Source of the DNA: Alteromonas sp. 1_MG-2023
GTDB taxonomy: Bacteria; Pseudomonadota; Gammaproteobacteria; Enterobacterales; Alteromonadaceae
Assembly (NCBI RefSeq): GCF_030547075.1
Contig: NZ_JAUOQH010000010.1
Location: 1 to 64,000, forward strand
Direction of reading: 5' to 3'
DNA length: 64,000 bases
The notes beneath the pieces are model-generated. The model searched no databases. It was given only the letters and a program-made list of their open reading frames with translations, and was not told the origin of the DNA. Position 1 is the first letter of the stretch. Every line of letters starts with the position of its first letter. The translations under genes were made by a program, and so were the position numbers. Positions 18,995 through 28,900 of the stretch are shown in pieces.

Positions 18995-19825
18995 ATGACA
19001 GAGTTACACGAAGTAGTTGCGCACAGGGAGTTTGCCTACAGTCGTCGTGACTTTGATAAGGTAAGGAGTTTGCTCTTTGAGCGAGCGGGAATCCGTCTAG
19101 CCGACTCAAAAGATGCCATGGTATACAGCCGCCTAGCGCGGCGTTTGCGTATATTGAAAATGACACGCTTTAAAGATTACTTGGCCATGGTATCTAACGA
19201 CCAGCAAGAGCAAGAACACTTCATTAATGCACTAACAACTAATCTAACCGCGTTTTTTAGAGAGCCCCATCATTTTGAAGCACTTGCTACCTACCTAAAA
19301 CAAAATCCAAATACTAAACGAATCTGGTGCTCTGCTAGCAGTACCGGAGAAGAGCCATATTCTATCGCTATGACGGTGGCTTCAGTGTTTGGCACTTTCA
19401 CTCCGCCTGTGTCTATTGTTGCCACCGACATCGACAGTCGTGTTTTAGAAAAAGCCGCTGCCGGAGTGTACAGCGCCAGCGGAATTGAGCAGTTGCCCCC
19501 ACATTATCGCCAGCAGTTCTTCTTTAAAGGTAAAGGAACACAGCAAGGTAAGGTACGCGTGGTCAATGAGCTTAAAAATATGGTTCAGTTTTCTACCTTG
19601 AACCTGATGTCGCCCACATGGAATATCGAAAGCCCGATAGATATTATTTTTTGCCGCAACGTCATGATTTATTTCGACCGTAACACCCAGCACAAAATAT
19701 TAGCCCGAATGGTTAAGTTGATGAAACCTGGAGGCATGTATGTAGCTGGTCATTCTGAAAACTTCACTATGTACCCTGAGTTGGTGCGGCCAATGGGTAA
19801 AACCATTTATCGGCCAGTAAATTAA
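18995..19825 (+). CDS. cheR: Chemoreceptor methyltransferase CheR
   Basis: This 276-residue enzyme methylates receptor glutamates using S-adenosylmethionine. An N-terminal helical domain (about 15-85) is followed by a methyltransferase domain with SASSTGEEPYSIAM (cofactor-binding loop), ATDIDSRVLEKAAAGVY and DIIFCRNVMIYFD, all family hallmarks. It starts three bases after the PAS receptor stop. The receptor's EWEAF tail is the likely docking peptide. Confidence 0.93.
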   Translation: MTELHEVVAHREFAYSRRDFDKVRSLLFERAGIRLADSKDAMVYSRLARRLRILKMTRFKDYLAMVSNDQQEQEHFINALTTNLTAFFREPHHFEALATYLKQNPNTKRIWCSASSTGEEPYSIAMTVASVFGTFTPPVSIVATDIDSRVLEKAAAGVYSASGIEQLPPHYRQQFFFKGKGTQQGKVRVVNELKNMVQFSTLNLMSPTWNIESPIDIIFCRNVMIYFDRNTQHKILARMVKLMKPGGMYVAGHSENFTMYPELVRPMGKTIYRPVN

Positions 19826-19839
19826 AAGAGGTTAGCAGT

Positions 19840-20472
19840 ATGAGCCAAGATGAACAGCCTATTAGCTATTACGATAATCGGTTTCGAAAAGAAGCGGTAA
19901 AATTACTACCGGGTCAATATGTGGCAACGGCCTCCAATAAAGTGTTAGTGACCATTTTAGGCTCTTGTGTAGCAGCCTGTATTTATGACCCAGAGAAAAA
20001 GATTGGGGGCATGAATCACTTTATGTTGCCTGAATTAAATATAGCCAGCGAGTTAGACGGTAACCTAGCCTCTAAGTATGGTGTGCATGCTATGGATATG
20101 CTGATTGAAAAGTTGGTTACCCTTGGAGCGCGAAAAGACAAACTGGTAGCCAAAGCCTTCGGCGGTGGCAAAGTGCTAGCTGGGTTCGTGCAGCAAGACA
20201 TTGGAAGAATTAACGCTGAATTCGTTGTTAATTATCTTACAAGAGAAAACATACCACTGTTAAATAGTGACTTAATGTCAGACTACGCCCGTAAGATATA
20301 CTTTCTGCCCGACGAAGGTAACGTATATATGAAGCGAATTAGAAACTTTAATAATGATAGTTTGTACGATCGTGAATCTAGCCACCGAGTCATGCTATCT
20401 CAGAATGCTAATGCAGATGATTTCCCGCTAACGGAGCCTAACAATGCCCATCAAAGTTCTCGTAGTCGATGA
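19840..20472 (+). CDS. cheD: Chemoreceptor glutamine deamidase CheD
   Basis: This 210-residue protein deamidates receptor glutamines. The catalytic pair is visible: Cys43 in ILGSCVAAC and His60 in GGMNHFMLPE, with KAFGGGKVL further on. Its last 29 bp overlap the start of cheB in another frame. Confidence 0.92.
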   Translation: MSQDEQPISYYDNRFRKEAVKLLPGQYVATASNKVLVTILGSCVAACIYDPEKKIGGMNHFMLPELNIASELDGNLASKYGVHAMDMLIEKLVTLGARKDKLVAKAFGGGKVLAGFVQQDIGRINAEFVVNYLTRENIPLLNSDLMSDYARKIYFLPDEGNVYMKRIRNFNNDSLYDRESSHRVMLSQNANADDFPLTEPNNAHQSSRSR

Positions 20473-21490
20473 CTCTGCGCTCATTCGGCAGCTGTTATCC
20501 GAAATTATAAAGAAAGAACGAGATATGACTCTAGTAGGGGCTGCACCAGATGCCTTTGTAGCAAAGAAAATGGTGCAGGAATTCAAGCCCGATGTCATCA
20601 CCTTAGATATAGAAATGCCTAAAGTTGATGGGCTGCGTTTTCTAGAAGTGATGATGAAAGCCTGTCCCACACCCGTAGTGATGGTATCTACATTAACTGA
20701 GAAGGGAGCAGATGCTACTTTGCGCTCGCTAGAACTTGGCGCGGTAGATTTTGTCCCTAAGCCTAAGTTAGGTGTTGCGCAAGGCATGGAAGAATATAGC
20801 TCGGTAATAACCGAAAAAATTAGAATGGCGGCACATTCTACCCTTAGCGCGCCTACTCAATCACGCGCATCGCAACATGCGGCTATGCGTTATACCGGCA
20901 GTGAAAAAATTATTGGTATTGGCGCATCTACGGGGGGCACTGAAGCAATTAAAGATGTACTAATGCACTTTCCCCTAAATGCCCCTGCTACTGTTATTAC
21001 TCAGCATATGCCACCAGGCTTTACTACCACCTATGCGCGCAGATTAAACAGTTTGTGTGAAATACAGGTAAGTGAAGCAAAGGGAGGCGAGCGATTGTTA
21101 CCTGGGCACGCTTACTTAGCTCCAGGAGACAAGCATGTACTAATAGAACGTAGCGGTGCAGATTATCGCATTGCCTTGTCGGACGGGCCAAGAGAGTCGG
21201 GGCATAGGCCGTCGGTAGATGTACTTTTTAACTCGTTAGCGACGAGTGCTGGAGCGAATGCGGTTGGGGTGCTACTAACTGGAATGGGGCGAGATGGGGC
21301 TAATGGTTTGCTTCATATGAAGCAGCAAGGCGCAACCACATTTTGCCAAGATGAAAAAAGCTGTGTGGTGTTTGGCATGCCGAAAGTAGCAATAGAACTT
21401 AATGCGGCTTGCCACGTAACACCCCTAGCATCATTAGCTGATGCAATACTCGATACGTTAGAGTCGATTGGCGTGAGTACACGGCTTTAA
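20444..21490 (+). CDS. cheB: Chemoreceptor methylesterase CheB
   Basis: This 348-residue enzyme removes receptor methyl groups. The receiver domain has phospho-acceptor Asp55 in ITLDIEMPKVDG, and the esterase domain has the serine motif GIGASTGGTEAI, the histidine in ITQHMPPGFT and the aspartate in LTGMGRDGANG. It is the last gene of the cluster and begins inside the end of cheD. Confidence 0.94.
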   Translation: MPIKVLVVDDSALIRQLLSEIIKKERDMTLVGAAPDAFVAKKMVQEFKPDVITLDIEMPKVDGLRFLEVMMKACPTPVVMVSTLTEKGADATLRSLELGAVDFVPKPKLGVAQGMEEYSSVITEKIRMAAHSTLSAPTQSRASQHAAMRYTGSEKIIGIGASTGGTEAIKDVLMHFPLNAPATVITQHMPPGFTTTYARRLNSLCEIQVSEAKGGERLLPGHAYLAPGDKHVLIERSGADYRIALSDGPRESGHRPSVDVLFNSLATSAGANAVGVLLTGMGRDGANGLLHMKQQGATTFCQDEKSCVVFGMPKVAIELNAACHVTPLASLADAILDTLESIGVSTRL

Positions 21491-21747
21491 GTGTTTTTTG
21501 TATTATTTTTGTATCACCTAAGTTAGCACTTCGCTTGTTAGCTGATTTAATTGATGTTTTAATAAAGAAGATCTGTTGCCACGATAACATTGCTGTTACA
21601 GAAAGCTGTTCCTGTAACCTCACCTAGGGAAGGGTTATACGTGGGTGCTAACGACAGACTAATAACGATAAAAGAAACATAGCAACTCCCTCACAAATCA
21701 TGAGCGCTAAGAATACATGATGGGGAATGACGGTCGCGGGGAATTGG

Positions 21748-21780
21748 TTTATACCTGTTTTTTATATCATTAGGTATAAA
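21748..21780. promoter_or_regulatory. Inverted repeat upstream of a small exported protein gene
   Basis: TTTATACC and GGTATAAA form a perfect 8-bp inverted repeat with a 17-bp AT-rich spacer, about 120 bp before the small gene at 21901. It could be a two-site operator or a hairpin. The rest of the gap 21491-21900 contains a GTTACAG/CTGTAAC hairpin near 21594-21617 and no gene I can support. Confidence 0.45.
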
Positions 21781-21900
21781 TCCCAGCACCTAAAAACAAA
21801 AAAAGTATTGCTATAGTTTCAACACAAATCAGGGTATCAGATAGCCTTATCTCTATCTAAATAAATGAGCTTGAAATATATCAGGCCGTTGGGGAATCGT

Positions 21901-22179
21901 ATGAAACAGCAAGCTATAATCGCATCAGTCGCATTATTAATTTCTTCTGCAGCATTTTCTTCTGCAGCCATGGCAAATGAGGGGTTTCAGCCCACCGCTA
22001 AGGCTTGTGTGAATGTTGGAAAAGAAATTTCTCGAGTAAGTGGTGAAATGGACGCAGCTAAATCTGGCATTCAGAAGTCGTGGTTGAAACGCCAGCTAGG
22101 TGCACTAAACACCAAGCGCTCAAGTTGCTCGTCTAAAGGCTTTCAGGGCCGCTTATTAGTTGCTAAAACTGATAACTAA
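21901..22179 (+). CDS. Small exported protein of unknown function
   Basis: This 92-residue protein has a clear Sec signal peptide (about 1-25, ending in AMA). The mature part is about 67 residues, helical and basic, with two cysteines placed to form a disulfide (KACVNVG and RSSCSSKG). The ATG at 21901 follows GGGGA at a good distance; an upstream ATG at 21865 would bury the signal peptide. A terminator follows. I do not recognise the family. Confidence 0.7.
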   Translation: MKQQAIIASVALLISSAAFSSAAMANEGFQPTAKACVNVGKEISRVSGEMDAAKSGIQKSWLKRQLGALNTKRSSCSSKGFQGRLLVAKTDN

Positions 22180-22201
22180 AGGCTTTTACGCTTTTAATAC
22201 T

Positions 22202-22227
22202 AAGGGTGCTTTATGCACCCTTTTTTA
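22202..22227. terminator. Hairpin terminator between convergent genes
   Basis: AAGGGTGC pairs with GCACCCTT around TTTAT and is followed by TTTT. It serves the small exported protein gene and also covers the stop codon of the opposing HAD gene. Confidence 0.85.
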
Positions 22228-22891
22228 TTTGCTGTTCTAGCTCTGTCAAATCTTTCACATTGAAATCTGGTTTAAGTCCTAACGGGTACATCATCTTTCC
22301 TGGCCGGTTAACAAATGTGGTTTGCATACCTATAGCTTTAGCGCCACTAACATCCCAACCATGAGCTGCCACCATCATGGCATTTTGGGGTTCAACGCCT
22401 ACCTCTTTGCACGCCCAGCGATATACATCTGGGTAAGGCTTGTACGTATTAATTTGCTCGGTGCTTAATACATGGGTAAAGCATTCGCTAATGCCTGCAA
22501 ATTCAAGCTGCGCCTTTAAACCTTCAATAGAAGAATTTGATAACGCTACCAGTGGTACGTTTAACGATTGAAGTTTTGCAAGGGCTGTTGCTACATCCTC
22601 ATGTGCGGGTAGTTTGGTAATATGGCCTTTGATTGCCTTAAGAGCTTCATCTTCCGACACTGAGAAGCCTTTACTGTGGGCCACCATCACCAAAACAGCC
22701 GCGCCAATATCAATAAAGTCATGAAACTGGTTAGAGGCGATATCTACAAGCGAATGATGCAAAAGGTTTGCAAACCATAAATCGACTAAGTCTTCATTGC
22801 CGCCAAGCAACGGCGCTAGCCCATGCTTCATTTCTGCCATATCAAGCAAAGTTTCGTTGATGTCGAAAAAGAGCGCTTTAGGTGCTGCCAT
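22211..22891 (-). CDS. Haloacid dehalogenase type II family hydrolase
   Basis: This 226-residue HAD-superfamily protein resembles L-2-haloacid dehalogenases. Motif I is FFDINETLLD (nucleophile is the first Asp), motif II is VALSNSS, the lysine lies in NTYKPYPDVY and motif IV is VAAHGWDVSGAKAIGM. The last is typical of this group, although many members act on other substrates, so dehalogenation is not certain. Single gene facing a shared terminator. Confidence 0.85.
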   Translation of the reverse strand: MAAPKALFFDINETLLDMAEMKHGLAPLLGGNEDLVDLWFANLLHHSLVDIASNQFHDFIDIGAAVLVMVAHSKGFSVSEDEALKAIKGHITKLPAHEDVATALAKLQSLNVPLVALSNSSIEGLKAQLEFAGISECFTHVLSTEQINTYKPYPDVYRWACKEVGVEPQNAMMVAAHGWDVSGAKAIGMQTTFVNRPGKMMYPLGLKPDFNVKDLTELEQQIKKGA

Positions 22892-23038
22892 GAAAATAAT
22901 TCCTTAGATAAAGCGTTAGCTTGTATAACCTTGTATTTACCATACAAGCTAGGTAACAAATTGCATTGATTTCACGCTAACAAAAGTAACTGGCTAAAAA
23001 CACGCTTGTGCGATCAAATTACGAGAATTTGCTACCAG

Positions 23039-23923
23039 TTATTGCGCTTTTGCGCGCCGTCTTAACACGTCTATACGTTTATCTAAGGGCGGGTGGCTCA
23101 TAAATAATTCAGAAAATGCCGACTTGCCGGAAATACCAAAAGCCATCATGGTGCTATCTAACTGGCTTTCACTGTTCGATTTTAAGCGAGTTAGTGCGGC
23201 GATCATTTTTTGCCTGCCGACTAATTTAGCTGAGCCTGCATCGGCGCGGTACTCACGCTGACGGGAAAACCACATCACAATAATGCTGGCCAAAATACCA
23301 AATAGCATTTCAAGTACAAACACTATGCCATAGTAAGCAAAGCCGCCTAAAGCGCCGCCTCCGCTATTGTTGCCGCGGGTGGCGTTAGAAATAGCGCCTG
23401 CAATAACCCGTGCTAAGAAGATAACAAAGGTGTTCACTACTCCTTGAATTAACGTAAGGGTAACCATGTCGCCATTAGCAATATGCGACACTTCATGGGC
23501 AAGCACAGCTTCTGCTTCATCTTCGCTCATGCTATTTAATAAGCCACTGCTTACTGCGACTAAAGCATTGTTTCTGTTCATACCCGTCGCAAAAGCGTTA
23601 ATTTCAGGTGAATCGTAAATAGCCACATCAGGCATGCCAATACCCGCCTTTTTAGCTTGGGCAGATACCATGTTAATTAACCAATGTTCAGTGGGTGTAG
23701 TGGGGTTAACAATCACCTGTGCGCCAGTACTTCGCTTGGCAATCCACTTCGACATAGCCAAGGAGATAAGCGCCCCGCCAAAACCAAATACCGCAGAGAA
23801 AACCAACAACCCAGTAATGCTTCGGTTATCAATACCAAAGGCGGCAAACACAATATTCAGCACAATACCTAGCACTAACACAACGGCTAAATTGGTAACA
23901 AGGAACAAGAAAACCCGTTTCAT
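23039..23923 (-). CDS. htpX: Membrane zinc protease HtpX
   Basis: This 294-residue heat-shock protease degrades misfolded inner-membrane proteins. Two N-terminal helices (about 5-30 and 38-58) precede the zinc site HEVSH, with His143, Glu144 and His147. Two more helices lie at about 155-180 and 195-220. The length and the closing [12 protein letters not shown] match HtpX. An unusual 12-bp tandem repeat lies in its leader. Confidence 0.95.
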   Translation of the reverse strand: MKRVFLFLVTNLAVVLVLGIVLNIVFAAFGIDNRSITGLLVFSAVFGFGGALISLAMSKWIAKRSTGAQVIVNPTTPTEHWLINMVSAQAKKAGIGMPDVAIYDSPEINAFATGMNRNNALVAVSSGLLNSMSEDEAEAVLAHEVSHIANGDMVTLTLIQGVVNTFVIFLARVIAGAISNATRGNNSGGGALGGFAYYGIVFVLEMLFGILASIIVMWFSRQREYRADAGSAKLVGRQKMIAALTRLKSNSESQLDSTMMAFGISGKSAFSELFMSHPPLDKRIDVLRRRAKAQ

Positions 23924-23940
23924 ATAATGTCTCTATCTTG

Positions 23941-24013
23941 AGGTAAAAGGTTAAGGTAAAAAGTAAGGTCAAAGTTACGGTAAAAGTTACGTTAAAAGGA
24001 AACGTAGAAAGTG
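23941..24013. repeat. 12-bp tandem repeat in the htpX leader
   Basis: About six imperfect copies of a 12-mer (AGGTAAAAAGTA, AGGTCAAAGTTA, CGGTAAAAGTTA, CGTTAAAAGGAA and others) stand back to back just upstream of htpX. Transcribed toward htpX they give a pyrimidine-rich leader. Confidence 0.7.
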
Positions 24014-24085
24014 AAGTAAACCGAAACAAACCGATAGCTTTATTATGGTGGCGAAATATTGCGCTTAAAAGAGGGAGGTAATAAA

Positions 24086-24113
24086 AAAGCCGATGATAAA
24101 TATCATCGGCTTT
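24086..24113. terminator. Hairpin terminator of the EamA transporter gene
   Basis: AAAGCCGATGATA pairs perfectly with TATCATCGGCTTT around a single-base-pair-wide AA turn, with A runs on the left that become a T run on the minus strand. Confidence 0.8.
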
Positions 24114-24131
24114 AAAAGAGGAAAGTGTGTA

Positions 24132-25022
24132 TTAATGAGAAGTTACATCACCAGCACCAAACCCCACCAAAATACCCACACCCACCAACGCAACAACCGA
24201 CCATATCAATGTAGCCTTAGTGGCTTTTTCGCCCATTACCCAAGCAACCCCTAGCGACATTAACGCGCTGGTGGCTATTAAGGTTTGCACTACGGCAGCT
24301 TTGGCATAAGCAAAGGCAAACATTTGAAGGTAAATAGCGGCGGTAGTGCCTAGCAAAGTAGCAAGTACAAAAGCAGGCCATACCCGTTGGTTGGTTTCAA
24401 TTACCGGCAACCATTTACTGCGAGTAACGACAATTAACGGCACTACAAAAATCATACCGCCAACTAAGCGCAAGAACGCTGCACTGGCGGCATCTATATC
24501 ACCACTGCCTAAAATGTCGCGGCTAACTACAGCGCCTACGGCTTGGCACAATGCTGCGCCCACACCATACATATAGCCAGAGGTAGCAAATACGTGAGTA
24601 GTATTGCGCCTGCGCGATTTTATTACCATGTCGACCGACAATAACACTACCGCAATACCTACCCACTGTTGCCAGGTTATCCATTCGCCAATAAAGGCCA
24701 TAGCAAAAAGGGCAGTAAATAAAGGCGCTAGGGTTTCGGCCACTAATACCGCTTGGCTATCGCCAATCGATTTTAAAGCTTTAAAAAAGCAGGTGTCGCC
24801 AATACCAATACCAATAAAGCCGCTAAGTAGCAGCCAAAGGACGGCATCGGTTTCATAAGCATTTGGCTGCACTACAGCAATAACCACAGCCAAAATAGCG
24901 ATAGATATAAGGCCCTTCCAAAAATTCATGGTAAGGGGCGAGAACGCGTTGCCTGTGCCCCTAAACAAACGTGCGGCTATTGCCCAACAAAGTGCCGTAC
25001 CTAGTGCTGCGAATACGCCCAT
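24132..25022 (-). CDS. EamA/DMT-family transporter
   Basis: This 296-residue inner-membrane protein has ten predicted helices in two EamA halves. The first starts MGVFAALGTALCWAIAARLF and the second, after a short polar loop near residue 140, starts YGVGAALCQAVGAVVSRDI. Family members export metabolites or amino acids. The substrate cannot be inferred. Single gene with its own terminator. Confidence 0.85.
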   Translation of the reverse strand: MGVFAALGTALCWAIAARLFRGTGNAFSPLTMNFWKGLISIAILAVVIAVVQPNAYETDAVLWLLLSGFIGIGIGDTCFFKALKSIGDSQAVLVAETLAPLFTALFAMAFIGEWITWQQWVGIAVVLLSVDMVIKSRRRNTTHVFATSGYMYGVGAALCQAVGAVVSRDILGSGDIDAASAAFLRLVGGMIFVVPLIVVTRSKWLPVIETNQRVWPAFVLATLLGTTAAIYLQMFAFAYAKAAVVQTLIATSALMSLGVAWVMGEKATKATLIWSVVALVGVGILVGFGAGDVTSH

Positions 25023-25228
25023 TAGTAACCTATAAAATATGAAGCTTAGAAAAAAGAGCCGCTATGCTAAATGAAAGTGAATGCGTATGTTAGTAGAGAT
25101 TGAGGAATATTCGTTAACTAAATAAAAGTTAACGGAAACGCAGCTAAGCTTGTGACATTATTTTCTAGTACATACCTTCCAAACAAAAGCGTTCTATAAT
25201 CAACGCATTGGTAAAAAGAGTATAAAGA

Positions 25229-25732
25229 ATGGATTTACGCGGCATTAAAGGCGTTATTTTTGATTTAGACGGCACCTTAGTTGAATCGAGCCTTAACTTC
25301 TCGCAAATGAGAACTGACATAGGCTGCCCCCAAGACGAAGACATTCTAATGTTCATCGACAATTTGGTGTGCAATCAAGAAAAAGCGAACGCTAACCACG
25401 CCATATTGCAACACGAATTAAACGATGCCCAGAACGCAAAATGGCTACCCTTAGGCAAGCAAATGGTAGATAAGGTTTTAGAAAGCAAATTACCGATAGC
25501 CATTGTGACTCGCAATTGCCGAGAAGCTACTGCTATTAAAATAGCAAACAATGGTATTCCCATCGAGTTTGTACTCACCCGGGAAGATGCACCCGCTAAA
25601 CCCGATCCTACTGCACTATTACACATAGCCAAACAATGGCAGCTACAACCCGAAGACTGCCTGTATGTGGGTGACTTTATTTATGATCAATTAGCCGCCG
25701 AAAATGCCGGTATGCGCTGGTTGTTGGTTTAG
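25229..25732 (+). CDS. HAD-family phosphatase, possibly shortened
   Basis: This 167-residue protein is of the phosphoglycolate-phosphatase-like type. Motif I is IFDLDGTLVESS, motif II is AIVTRNCR, the lysine lies in APAKPDPTAL and motif IV is CLYVGDFIYDQLAAENAGM. It stops soon after motif IV, at RWLLV, where relatives often continue for 20-40 residues, so the 3' end may have been replaced. Its last 42 bp overlap the opposing small peptide gene. Confidence 0.82.
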   Translation: MDLRGIKGVIFDLDGTLVESSLNFSQMRTDIGCPQDEDILMFIDNLVCNQEKANANHAILQHELNDAQNAKWLPLGKQMVDKVLESKLPIAIVTRNCREATAIKIANNGIPIEFVLTREDAPAKPDPTALLHIAKQWQLQPEDCLYVGDFIYDQLAAENAGMRWLLV

Positions 25733-25885
25733 TGAGTCTAGCCCTATACCCGGAGGGGTTGGGTTTTCTGGTTCAATTTTATAACCCCGTTCAGGAAAAA
25801 ACGAAAAAGAACTCATTCCACCATAGACATTAGTATAATCTTCTTCATTCAGCTCTTGTATGTTTGTTTTTTGTTCGATATTCAT
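25691..25885 (-). CDS. Small peptide with double-glycine-type leader
   Basis: This 64-residue frame begins MNIEQKTNIQELNEEDYTNV and then YGG. The segment ELNEEDYTNVYGG matches the class II bacteriocin or GG-leader pattern (EL..E....V.GG), cut after the GG at residue 23 by C39-peptidase ABC exporters. The remaining 41 residues are rich in Pro, Gly and Phe, have no cysteine and end in GIFGG. No exporter, immunity or modifying gene is in the window. The ribosome-binding site is weak (AAGAG, rather far), and the 3' end overlaps a HAD gene on the other strand. It is divergent from the large hybrid regulator. Real coding is likely but unproven. Confidence 0.5.
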   Translation of the reverse strand: MNIEQKTNIQELNEEDYTNVYGGMSSFSFFPERGYKIEPENPTPPGIGLDSLNQQPAHTGIFGG

Positions 25886-25989
25886 AGTGTTTTTACTCTT
25901 ATAGTTAAATTGTTTTCATAGCTGCTAATTCAGCAATTAGATAATAATAAGTAACAATGAGCATTGAATATGAATATAGGGACATATAG

Positions 25990-28900
25990 ATGAAATGGGT
26001 CAAGAGCTCGTTTTTTGGCTCATTTGTTATTGTTTTATTACTAAATTGCAATGCTTTTGCGTCGATTGGGAATGAAAGTTTTCATGGGCGTAGTATATTT
26101 GCTGGAACCCCTACAGGAGTAATGTGGGATGTTGAGGTTGTTGAGGAAGTAATATACCTCGCGGCAGAAAATGGCGTGTTTCAAATTGTTGGAGAAAAAT
26201 CTGAGAAAATTAACTTCAATCAGTTAAATGCAGAGACAGGAATAATTTCTGACGTTGAATACGATAGTGGTTACTTATGGATCAATGAGTTTGGCGTGGG
26301 TGTATTCAAGTACAACGTGAAAACTGGTAGATCAGAAAAATTTTATGCTCAATCTACAGATTTAAAAAATGTTTGGAATTTAGTTGTAACCCCCAAATAT
26401 GTAGTAGTCACATCAATTGACGGCATTCAAATCGTCGAAAAAAATACGCAAAAAATACAGTCTTGGGCAAGTGATGTTTCACCAGGCTCCTTGATTGGCT
26501 CTTATTCGTTAGTTTCTACCAGTCAAAATGGCGTACATGCTATTTCACATAATTACCATATAGAAATAGATCTCACTCATCAGCATGTAACTCTGAAATC
26601 GCTATCAGAACATTATCCAAAGTTGTCCAAACTAACTGCGATTACCTATTCAGGATTTAAGCTATATTTAGGTGGGCCAGAAGGTGTTTACATAATAGAT
26701 GAGAAAAGAGATACGAAGACCTTTTATCCTTTTGATACAGCTTTAACCATAACAAAGCCATTGAGTAAAATATTTATCGCTGATGAAGAAAATATCTGGA
26801 TAGCTGCAGGCGGGCTGTACAAAGTTATTGGAGATGCTATTACAACGATTGATTGGATGAATCCAATTATCACATCAGACGCGATACATTCGATAGTAGC
26901 AATTAATAAGTTAAGAAAAGGAGAGTTGATTCTAGCATCATCCCAATTAGGATTGATTGCGTTGTCAGATTCTCAAAAGGCAGTTAACTATCTAAATTTA
27001 AATGAAATTCTCTATCAAAAAAATATTAGAGCAGCAGGGACAACAAGAAAGGGAGTGGGCTATATAAAAGATGCTAGTGATAGCTATTTGTTGAAAGCTA
27101 AGAATGGCTCTTTGACTCCCCTCACTCTCAACTCTGTGAACTGTCTAGATAGTTATGAGATTAAATTTGAAGAAATTTACTTGAAAGAGAGAGGGGAAAT
27201 AAGTTTCTGCTCAAACCCCCATAATCACATTATCAATTTAAGTGACAATAAATACTATGCCTATGTTCTCACGGAGAATGGATGGAAATATTTTCTAGCT
27301 GATGACAATTCAATTTTAGATGAATTTGATGCGCCCCCATTTATCAAAAATTCTATTGTCTTATCTTCTGGCGAATTAATGGGGTTCGACGTGAACAGTT
27401 CCTTACATATTCAGTTGTCTAAGTTTAACTGGAAGGTTATGCCTCCCTCGGAGACAGGTTGGAGCAGAATCAGTTGTATCATAGAGCTAGATGATACTTA
27501 TTTGGTGTGTTCTTCTGGGAGTGGGCTCAGAGAAATAGACAGCACTACTGGTGACATTTCAAAAAGTAAATTACTAGGTAATTCCGATATTAGATTTGTT
27601 CGAGCGGGACTTTTAAGTAGAAACGAAAATTTGTGGTTCGCCACAAATATTGGACTTTTTCTCTATGATATAAGTGACGATAACTTGTATAAATTAGACA
27701 GCGACAACGGTATTTGGGATGTCGACTTTGATTTCGGCGGAATTTACGAACTAAATGACACTATCGTTATCGAGGGAGATAGATTTGCTTATAGCATCGA
27801 TGAAAAAGCAATAATCAAAAGCTTGAGTGACGCAAATGTTGAACCCAAAATTTCTCTCCTCAAAGTTGAATGGCTCGATGAAAAAGGTCGGGTAGATACC
27901 CTATACCCTATTTTTTCGAACACTCCGTTTACTATTGATAGCAGCTATCAGACACTTGATTTCAGCATTGCATCAAATAGCTATGTTGATAGCCACAAGC
28001 ATAAATTGGAATTTAGAATTCTTGGTTATATAGATGAGTGGCAAGCACATAGCGCATCCAGTATGAATTTGGCCGTATCCGATATTGGCTATGGAGATTT
28101 TGAACTACAAGTACGTGTGCAATCACCCAAACACAATGTTGACTACCCCATCAACTCGCTGAACTTTAAAATAAACCCTCCGTTTTATTTAAGTCACTAT
28201 GCCTATTTTCTTTATGCTCTCGCAGTTATCTTCAGCTTTTTTCTCTATAAAAAAGGTTATCTAAAATTAATCGGTTTAATGATCGTGAATACCTCACTGG
28301 TGCAGAAAATATTAGGGAAGTATGGCGCGAAACATAAGAATAAACTAGAAGCCTTAGCAGAGAATAAAATTCGACTTTTTAGTAACGTTTCTCATGAGCT
28401 AAGAACGCCATTGCAACTTATTCTTAGTGAGTTGGGGGAGGCTAAAAGAAGCAAAGCTGCTGACGGCGAACTCAATATTACTGCCTTGGTACACAATGTT
28501 CAAAGAATGGAGAACCTATTAGATCAAGTCAATATGGTCGATAAGCTAGGCACTTCAACCCTCGAAAATTTTAAACTTTACTCTATCGATGACATCAAAT
28601 TTATCGCTTCAAGTTTAGACTCTTTGGTAAAAGAAAAGCGTCAGGTGCTAGATATCAGTACTAAAGGGAAGGGCTCTATTTCTCTGTTAAAAGGAAGTGT
28701 AGAGTCGATCATTTCGAACCTCATTTCAAATGCCGTTAAATTTACAGAAAAGAACGGTGTTATTAAATTTTCAGCCACGTTTGATGAAGAAAATCTAACG
28801 CTTTGTGTGAAGGACAACGGCAAAGGAATTGATGAATCTAACCACCAAGAAATATTTAAGCGGTTCGCTAGAATAGAGCCGTCAACTGAAGTGACAGGAG

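Noticed and set aside
23829..24029. A 66-codon frame over the htpX leader
   Set aside because: Its sequence (repeated phenylalanine, threonine and leucine) is just the translation of the 12-bp tandem repeat.
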